From JACMRP01 sp047302465 (GTDB lineage: Bacteria > Bdellovibrionota > Bdellovibrionia > Bdellovibrionales > Bdellovibrionaceae): a DNA stretch of 64,000 nt. The stretch is taken from assembly GCF_047302465.1 (NCBI RefSeq), contig NZ_CP178621.1:2604001-2668000 (forward strand), written 5' to 3'. The position numbers were made by a program, and so were the translations under genes. Under the pieces are notes generated by a model, which did no database searches, had not been told where the DNA came from, and saw only the letters and a program-made list of their open reading frames with translations. Below are positions 58,841 to 64,000 of this stretch, piece by piece (position 1 is the first letter of the stretch; every line of letters begins with the position of its first letter).

Positions 58841-58862
58841 AAATTTTGCTCCTGCAAAATTT
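58841..58862 (+). terminator. AT-rich hairpin just after tRNA-Leu
   Basis: AAATTTTGC (58841-58849) pairs perfectly with GCAAAATTT (58854-58862) directly after the CCA. With few GC pairs and no T-run it may be a processing or weak stop signal. Confidence 0.4.
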
Positions 58863-59054
58863 CATTCAGACTTCTTTTAAGCTTAGTAGATCTCGACTCA
58901 AGAATTGATATTTATCTGGAATATACTTTTGCGGACAAAAAAACAGACACCACAATAGTCTCTCTATTTAAAATACGCTCTAAAAAGCCCAGACTTGCCT
59001 CTGGATCTTAAGAAAATAGCTTAAAAAACCGATGGTTACTTACGGAGAACCATC

Positions 59055-60005
59055 ATGTCGAATCAGTCCTTATTGTTTAAAGGAATATACGAGTTTGAAG
59101 ATCCTTCAGGAGCCCTCGTTGCTGCCAAAGTTCCGGCAGTAGGCTCTGTGGATTTATATTCTGGGACCACCATCGTTGTGCGCCCAAATCAATGCGCGAT
59201 TTTTATTTATAAAGGCGAAATCGCGGATATGTTCTTGGCTGGAACACACACTGTGCAAACCGAGAACATGCCGATCCTCACTCGTCTTGCAAATTGGAAA
59301 TTTGGTTTTGAAAGTCCACTTCGTTGCGAGCTTGTGTTTTTGTCTGGCCAGGCATTCACAACCCGCAGATGGGGCACACCGCAACCTGTGTTGGCTAATT
59401 TTTCTGACTTGGGCTCAGTTCCTATTCGCGCTTTTGGAAATTTCAACGTGGTACTAACAAACCCAAAAAATTTCTATACGAAGCTCATGGGCACTCGCAC
59501 TACTTTTTCGATCTCAGATATTGAAGACTTCCTTCAAGGACAAATCGTCGAGCTTCTTCCTGAAGTTTTATCTGAAGTAAAAAACCTCAACGACTTAGCG
59601 ACCTCTTACAACGCCCTTTCTAAAAAGCTCGAAGCCGCTGTGAAAAAAGAGATTGATGAGTACGGATTGGGTGTCCAAAAAATCCAAATTCTTTCAGCAT
59701 TACCTTCTAAAGAAGTGCTTGAAGCTATGGAGGCTAAAACCGCTATCCAGATTATTGGCTCGCAAAAGGAATACTTGCTTTACAAAGCTGCCACAAGTTT
59801 GGGTCAAGCCAACGACACTCAAGGAAATGATCCTCTGCAAATGATGATGGGTATGATGCTGGGAAAAGGGCTCTTAGGGGCTGACTATCACGAGAAAGAA
59901 AAAGTCGTTGCAGAAGTCGGCACATCCAGTGGATGCCGCCACTGCGGAGAGGCCCTTCAAGGTGATGCACGATTCTGTTCTCATTGTGGAAGGAGAAATT
60001 CATGA
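59055..60005 (+). CDS. SPFH-domain protein with C-terminal zinc ribbon
   Basis: 316 residues. The N-terminal two thirds have a stomatin/prohibitin/flotillin-like SPFH domain (VDLYSGTTIVVRPNQCAIFI, LADMFL-like and RAFGNFNVVLTNPKNFYTKL), a helical part, and a methionine-rich stretch (QMMMGMMLG). The C-terminus has a CRHCGEALQGDARFCSHCG zinc ribbon. This is the SPFH/virion-core-like family, of which Bacillus YdjI is a studied member. It overlaps the TPR gene (ATGA). Likely a membrane-linked scaffold. Confidence 0.82.
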   Translation: MSNQSLLFKGIYEFEDPSGALVAAKVPAVGSVDLYSGTTIVVRPNQCAIFIYKGEIADMFLAGTHTVQTENMPILTRLANWKFGFESPLRCELVFLSGQAFTTRRWGTPQPVLANFSDLGSVPIRAFGNFNVVLTNPKNFYTKLMGTRTTFSISDIEDFLQGQIVELLPEVLSEVKNLNDLATSYNALSKKLEAAVKKEIDEYGLGVQKIQILSALPSKEVLEAMEAKTAIQIIGSQKEYLLYKAATSLGQANDTQGNDPLQMMMGMMLGKGLLGADYHEKEKVVAEVGTSSGCRHCGEALQGDARFCSHCGRRNS

Positions 60006-60676
60006 GCTTCGAACTAATTTGCTCTGGCTGCGGTGCCATGAGTGGCCCCTCTGTGGGCATTTGCCCCTTCTGCAAAACTGTTATGGCTTCGTCTGACGAC
60101 AAAAACTCAATACAAAAGAGCTCCATCATAAAAACTTATGAAAGTGGACGCTTGGATCAAGCACTCAGCTTGGCTAAAAAGCTTTATACGAACGATGAAG
60201 ACTCCAAAAAAGATGCAGACTTCCTACTCTTATATGCAAAAATTCTTTTAGATACCGAAGGCCCCACAAGCCTTATCAAGGGCTTACTGACCGAAGCTCA
60301 TCTGCTCGCTCCGACCCATCGAGACGTTTTAGATTACATTGAGCTCATCGAAGGCAAATCACACCTCAAACAAGGACTCAACGATAGCGGCGAGGTTTTG
60401 CTTAAAAACCTCATCCGTCGTTCACCTCAGAATATCCATGCTCACTTTTTACTGGGAACTCACCTGTTTTGGTCTGAAGGCCAATCGCAAATGGCAGTTC
60501 CTCACCTTGAAACATGCGTGCGCTTGTCACCAAACTTTTTAAGAGCTTGGGGATGTCTTGGTGTCATTTACAAAAAACTGGGCAATGCTCAGCTTGCCAA
60601 CAGAGCGTTTCAAAAATGTGCAGACCTTGAGCTCAATTCAGATATGAAAACTTTCTTCCTTCAGCAGATAAAGTAG
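60002..60676 (+). CDS. Zinc-ribbon and TPR protein
   Basis: 224 residues from ATG at 60002 with GGAAGGAG upstream; an upstream in-frame ATG at 59984 lacks a site. An N-terminal four-cysteine ribbon (CSGCGAMSGPSVGICPFC) is followed by three or more TPR-type helices (HAHFLLGTHLFWSEGQSQMA, RAWGCLGVIYKKLGNAQLAN). Translationally coupled to the SPFH gene; it may be its adaptor. Confidence 0.78.
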   Translation: MSFELICSGCGAMSGPSVGICPFCKTVMASSDDKNSIQKSSIIKTYESGRLDQALSLAKKLYTNDEDSKKDADFLLLYAKILLDTEGPTSLIKGLLTEAHLLAPTHRDVLDYIELIEGKSHLKQGLNDSGEVLLKNLIRRSPQNIHAHFLLGTHLFWSEGQSQMAVPHLETCVRLSPNFLRAWGCLGVIYKKLGNAQLANRAFQKCADLELNSDMKTFFLQQIK

Positions 60677-60695
60677 TTCCGGCTGGCGGGTTTCG

Positions 60696-61280
60696 TTAAA
60701 ATTCGACTTTTCGAATGAAGTGACAGGTATAACCATCAGGATTTTTTTGCAGATAATCCTGATGGTACTCTTCGGCTTTCCAGAACTCTTCAGCCTTGCT
60801 CACGACCGTCGTCACAGGTTTACCCCAAGCTTTGGATTTATCCACTCTTGCAATAACATTAAAAGCTGTGTTTTTTTGCTGATCGGAACCGTAAAAAATC
60901 GCGCTGCGGTACTGAGTCCCGATATCATTCCCTTGGCGATTCAAAGTCGTTGGATCGTGAATCTTAAAGAAATAAAGTAGCAAGTCTTCATAGCTTAAGC
61001 GTCGAGAGTCGAATTCCACTTTGACTGTTTCTGCGTGATTCGAGGTCCCGGTTTTTACAGTATTGTAGGTAGCATTGGGCACTTTGCCGCCCATGTACCC
61101 CACTTCCGTGTGAGTCACTCCGGGAAGTTTGCGAAGCAAATCATCCATCCCCCAAAAGCAGCCTCCGGCAAGATAAGCCACTTCGGTCGTCACTACGGGT
61201 TTTGCTTTTTCTGCTGTTTTCGCAAAAACATTTGTACTGAAAAAAATGGCAAGGCACCAAACTGCGAAATATGATTTCAT
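60696..61280 (-). CDS. msrA: Periplasmic peptide methionine sulphoxide reductase MsrA
   Basis: 194 residues from the ATG at 61280, with AGAGG nine bases upstream; an ATG at 61289 overlaps that site. Signal peptide residues 1-20 (AVWCLAIFFSTNVFA). Catalytic site GGCFWG and the GGKVPNATYNTVKTGTSNHAE segment are intact. It reduces methionine-S-sulphoxide, here outside the cytoplasm. No MsrB domain or gene is adjacent. Convergent with the TPR gene, 19 nt away. Confidence 0.92.
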   Translation of the reverse strand: MKSYFAVWCLAIFFSTNVFAKTAEKAKPVVTTEVAYLAGGCFWGMDDLLRKLPGVTHTEVGYMGGKVPNATYNTVKTGTSNHAETVKVEFDSRRLSYEDLLLYFFKIHDPTTLNRQGNDIGTQYRSAIFYGSDQQKNTAFNVIARVDKSKAWGKPVTTVVSKAEEFWKAEEYHQDYLQKNPDGYTCHFIRKVEF

Positions 61281-61460
61281 CTTCTTCATCCTCTACCCTA
61301 GAGTTTTTTTGTAAAGATATTTTAGCACGGTTTCCATTCTCTCAAAACAAGACATCTTTTGCACCACTCAACAAACACTCTTTTATAGGAAGCGTACAAA
61401 GTTTTTTTGCCGACACCTTTTGCTCCTCTACGGCACCAATGTCCAGTCCGATAAAGAGAT

Positions 61461-64000
61461 ATGCAAACAATTGTCGCACTCTTATCGCTGTTGATTCTGA
61501 GCGCCTGCAACTACAACGCAGGCCTGCTGGGTTCTTCGTCGGAACCGTCCCTCAATATGACCACCAAGCCCACTGATGCAAAGATGACGGTGTACTCTGC
61601 AAAGGCTTGGTATCAAGATCCAACGCCTTACCTTACTTTTTTTGGGCCTTTTGATGCCGAAGCTATTGTGCTTTATAACTCTGCGGACTGCAGTGGATCG
61701 GTGTTGACGGAAAAAACGTTGAATAGCGCCGTTACCACTTTCGTGGACGTGCAAACTCCAACATTGTCTCCGGGACAACACTACTTTTCCGCACGCTTGC
61801 GCTTCAATGCTTCCGAGCAATCCGAATGTATCTCGATGTCTTCACCCTACGTTTATAGCCCAAAGAGCGCGCTCACAAGCTTTATGACTGACCGTCATTC
61901 GATGTCTTTAAAAAGCGATGGCTCGGTGGCCGTTTGGGGAGACCTCTCACGCTCACAAACTCTCATGCAAAAGATGCCTCTACTTACAAGCGGAGTCACA
62001 AAAATATTTCAAGAATTTCCTGGCGCACTAAAGAGTGATGGCAGCTTAGTTTTTTGGAGTGACATGACGCCCTTTGATCCGACAGTACTGGATCTAAATT
62101 CGGAGATTGTAGATGCGGCCGGATCCAAGAATGATTTCTCTGTTTTAAAATCGAATGGTGATGTTTGGACCTGGGGCTGGTCTTATGGACAAGAAACTAT
62201 AATGGCCACCAATGCGCAAAAAATATTTTGGAACAACTCTGATGCGTTTGCGGCTCTTAAAAATGATGGCTCAGTCGTTGCTTGGGGCGACCTCGGCCGT
62301 GGCGGTGACACCGCTATTGTTGCGCCAGACTTAGCAAGTAATGTCGTTAATGTGTTTACAAAAACTGACGCCTTTGCAGCGCTCAAAGCCAATGGCTCCA
62401 TCGTTGCCTGGGGTGATGCCTCTGTTGGCGGAGACATCAGCGCCATCAGTGCACTTGTAAATACAAACGTTCAAACAGTCGTCAGCAACGAGTACGCCTT
62501 TGCTGCTCTCAAAAATGACGGCAGTGTTTTTACCTGGGGTGACTCCGCATTAGGAGGCGACACCAGTTTGGTGGCAGCAAGTCTTTCTAGTGGTGTTCAA
62601 GAAATCATCCCCGCAACAGAATCCGGTTTTGCAGTCCTTAAAACCAACGGGTCCGTCGTAACTTGGGGAAGTGCTCATCTAAACATTCCAGGTGGTATGG
62701 CTGCGGCGCTCAGCACGGGTGTTGTTAAAGTTGTTGCCACGGATTGGTCTTTTGCTGCTCTGAAGTCAGATGGCTCTGTCGTGAGCTGGGGAAGAAACAC
62801 TTACATGACGGACTGGACGACGGCACAACCAAAAGTTGCAAGCCAAGTGGTCGCGCTCGTCAGTAACAAAGACCAATTCCTTGCGCTTAAAAGCAACGGG
62901 GCCGTCGTTGGTTGGGGTATGTTCGGTGAAGCTCCTACTGGCGAAGATATCGAGACCCAGCTTGCATCCGGAGTAACACAAATTCTTTCTGACAATATCG
63001 CCACTTTTATGGCGCGTAAAAGTGACGGGACTTACATCACCTTTGACTCGATCTACTACACTCTGACAGATACAGCCCTTGCAGAAAGACTGCCTTCTAA
63101 ACCGAAATCCGCAGCAGTTGCAGGAGACGTTGTTGGCTTTGTCATGGAAGATGGTTCTGTCAGTTTTAGGGGGCACGGTCCCGCCTATGGGGATTCCTTC
63201 AACGTCGCTGCCCAAATTTCGTCGGGCGTAAAAAAACTCTATGGCAATGACGAAGCCATGGCGGCCATTAAGAACGATGGCTCGGTTGTCGTCTGGGGTA
63301 CTGGCGATTCAACTGACACAGCTGCCGTCGCAGCTCAACTGACTTCCGGAGTTGAAAGCATTTACAAAACCGCTCGTGCTTTTGCAGCATTGAAAACCAA
63401 TGGATCCCTGATTGTTTGGGGAGATGCCGGCTGGGGCGGCAATACCGTTGCTGTTGCCGCAAGTTTGACTTCCGGGGTTGTGAAGGTTGCAGCTTCAGAT
63501 GGCGCGTTTGCGGTTCTCAAAGCCGATGGCTCAGTCATCACTTGGGGAAGCAATTTTTATGGCGCCGATAAGTCTGCCGTTGCAGGGGCTGTCTCTTCGG
63601 GGGTTACAGAAATTGTAGCGGGTCTTCAAGACTTTGCTGCTATCAAAGCCGATGGCACTGTTGTTAGCTGGGGAACTGGCCCTGGTGAAGACTCCAGTAT
63701 GGTGACTGCAGATTTAGTCAATGTGGTCAGCGTTGTTGCTTCACGCTCCGGATTCTCTACCGCCTTTGCTGCTCTTCGCGCCGATGGCTCTGTCATCACT
63801 TGGGGTGATAGTTTCCAAGGTGGAGACTCTTCGGGGGCGACCGCAAAAATTTCTTCTGGGGTCAAAAGCGTCGTTGGTTTTAGTGGCGGTTTTGTCGCGC
63901 TCAAAACGGATGATAGCATCGTTGGGTGGTCGGACCCATGGATGCCGTTGATAGAAACCACGGGTGTTGAGTCTGTTGTTGGAGTCGGTGACGACTTTGT
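61461..64000 (+). CDS. RCC1-repeat lipoprotein, truncated at the right edge
   Basis: At least 846 codons, open to the right edge. Signal peptide ends in the lipobox LILSAC near residue 16, so the protein should be acylated. A short beta domain precedes at least 17 repeats of about 46 residues with the core ALKxDGSVVxWGD and GGD, the RCC1-type beta-propeller unit (also in BLIP-II). The repeats diverge around residues 515-545. Such proteins often bind other proteins; surface display is inferred. The true end is not visible. Confidence 0.9.
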   Translation, partial: MQTIVALLSLLILSACNYNAGLLGSSSEPSLNMTTKPTDAKMTVYSAKAWYQDPTPYLTFFGPFDAEAIVLYNSADCSGSVLTEKTLNSAVTTFVDVQTPTLSPGQHYFSARLRFNASEQSECISMSSPYVYSPKSALTSFMTDRHSMSLKSDGSVAVWGDLSRSQTLMQKMPLLTSGVTKIFQEFPGALKSDGSLVFWSDMTPFDPTVLDLNSEIVDAAGSKNDFSVLKSNGDVWTWGWSYGQETIMATNAQKIFWNNSDAFAALKNDGSVVAWGDLGRGGDTAIVAPDLASNVVNVFTKTDAFAALKANGSIVAWGDASVGGDISAISALVNTNVQTVVSNEYAFAALKNDGSVFTWGDSALGGDTSLVAASLSSGVQEIIPATESGFAVLKTNGSVVTWGSAHLNIPGGMAAALSTGVVKVVATDWSFAALKSDGSVVSWGRNTYMTDWTTAQPKVASQVVALVSNKDQFLALKSNGAVVGWGMFGEAPTGEDIETQLASGVTQILSDNIATFMARKSDGTYITFDSIYYTLTDTALAERLPSKPKSAAVAGDVVGFVMEDGSVSFRGHGPAYGDSFNVAAQISSGVKKLYGNDEAMAAIKNDGSVVVWGTGDSTDTAAVAAQLTSGVESIYKTARAFAALKTNGSLIVWGDAGWGGNTVAVAASLTSGVVKVAASDGAFAVLKADGSVITWGSNFYGADKSAVAGAVSSGVTEIVAGLQDFAAIKADGTVVSWGTGPGEDSSMVTADLVNVVSVVASRSGFSTAFAALRADGSVITWGDSFQGGDSSGATAKISSGVKSVVGFSGGFVALKTDDSIVGWSDPWMPLIETTGVESVVGVGDDF

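Noticed and set aside
62183..63961. Minus-strand frames opposite the RCC1 gene
   Set aside because: They are regular shadows of the repeat codons; the plus frame is continuous with a lipobox start.

Overview
The window looks like a chromosomal segment of a Bdellovibrionota (Bdellovibrio-like) predatory or related bacterium. This is inferred from gene content: a complete general secretory cluster, many small outer-membrane barrels and lipoproteins, pseudopilin-type surface genes, an RCC1-repeat lipoprotein and a translation operon of ordinary proteobacterial layout. No taxonomic search was possible. Coding density is high and there is no phage, insertion sequence, CRISPR array or rRNA.

Layout. 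1-4375: end of a cytochrome c maturation pair (ccsA-like/resB), an N-formylglutamate amidohydrolase-like gene, a PduO-type cobalamin adenosyltransferase and a GNAT-like protein. 4376-4876 is a gene-free stretch with a long hairpin. 5541-18784 is a contiguous type II secretion operon in the order gspC-D-E-F-G-H-I-J-K-L-M-N. 18966-20846 holds ssb, a lipoprotein and a barrel protein. 20863-25005 (minus) holds a bifunctional relA/spoT gene, rpoZ, gmk and a yicC-family gene.

25277-32307 is the most unusual region. Three overlapping pilin-like genes (one with an ectodomain of about 800 residues) lead into a secreted protein ending in an EF-hand module like that of FrpC-type RTX proteins, followed by two tandem paralogous cysteine-rich secreted proteins. 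I read it as a possible non-canonical minor-pilin/tip complex with an exported calcium-binding partner. 32362-34593 is a polytopic protein fused to a spermidine-synthase-like domain.

34537-40705 (minus) is a tight seven-gene run: zinc-ribbon membrane protein, polyprenol-type glycosyltransferase, SH3/barrel protein, mutL, miaA, a small membrane protein and an HTTM-like membrane protein. 40810-44069 holds small envelope genes, several apparently without a Shine-Dalgarno sequence. 44186-55032 (minus) is the conserved rimP-nusA-infB-rbfA-truB-rpsO-pnp-M16 peptidase-dut cluster, with structured repeats in the rpsO-pnp and infB-nusA spacers and a potentially switching hairpin pair upstream of rimP. 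55224-58649 holds a GNAT enzyme, a SurA-like protein and two outer-membrane proteins. The end carries tRNA-Leu(CAA), an SPFH/zinc-ribbon plus TPR/zinc-ribbon pair, a periplasmic MsrA and an RCC1-repeat lipoprotein that runs off the right edge.

The T2SS exports folded proteins from the periplasm and shares pilin-like biology with the 25-30 kb cluster; no prepilin peptidase is in the window, so it must be encoded elsewhere. The translation cluster, relA/spoT, rpoZ and gmk form the housekeeping background.
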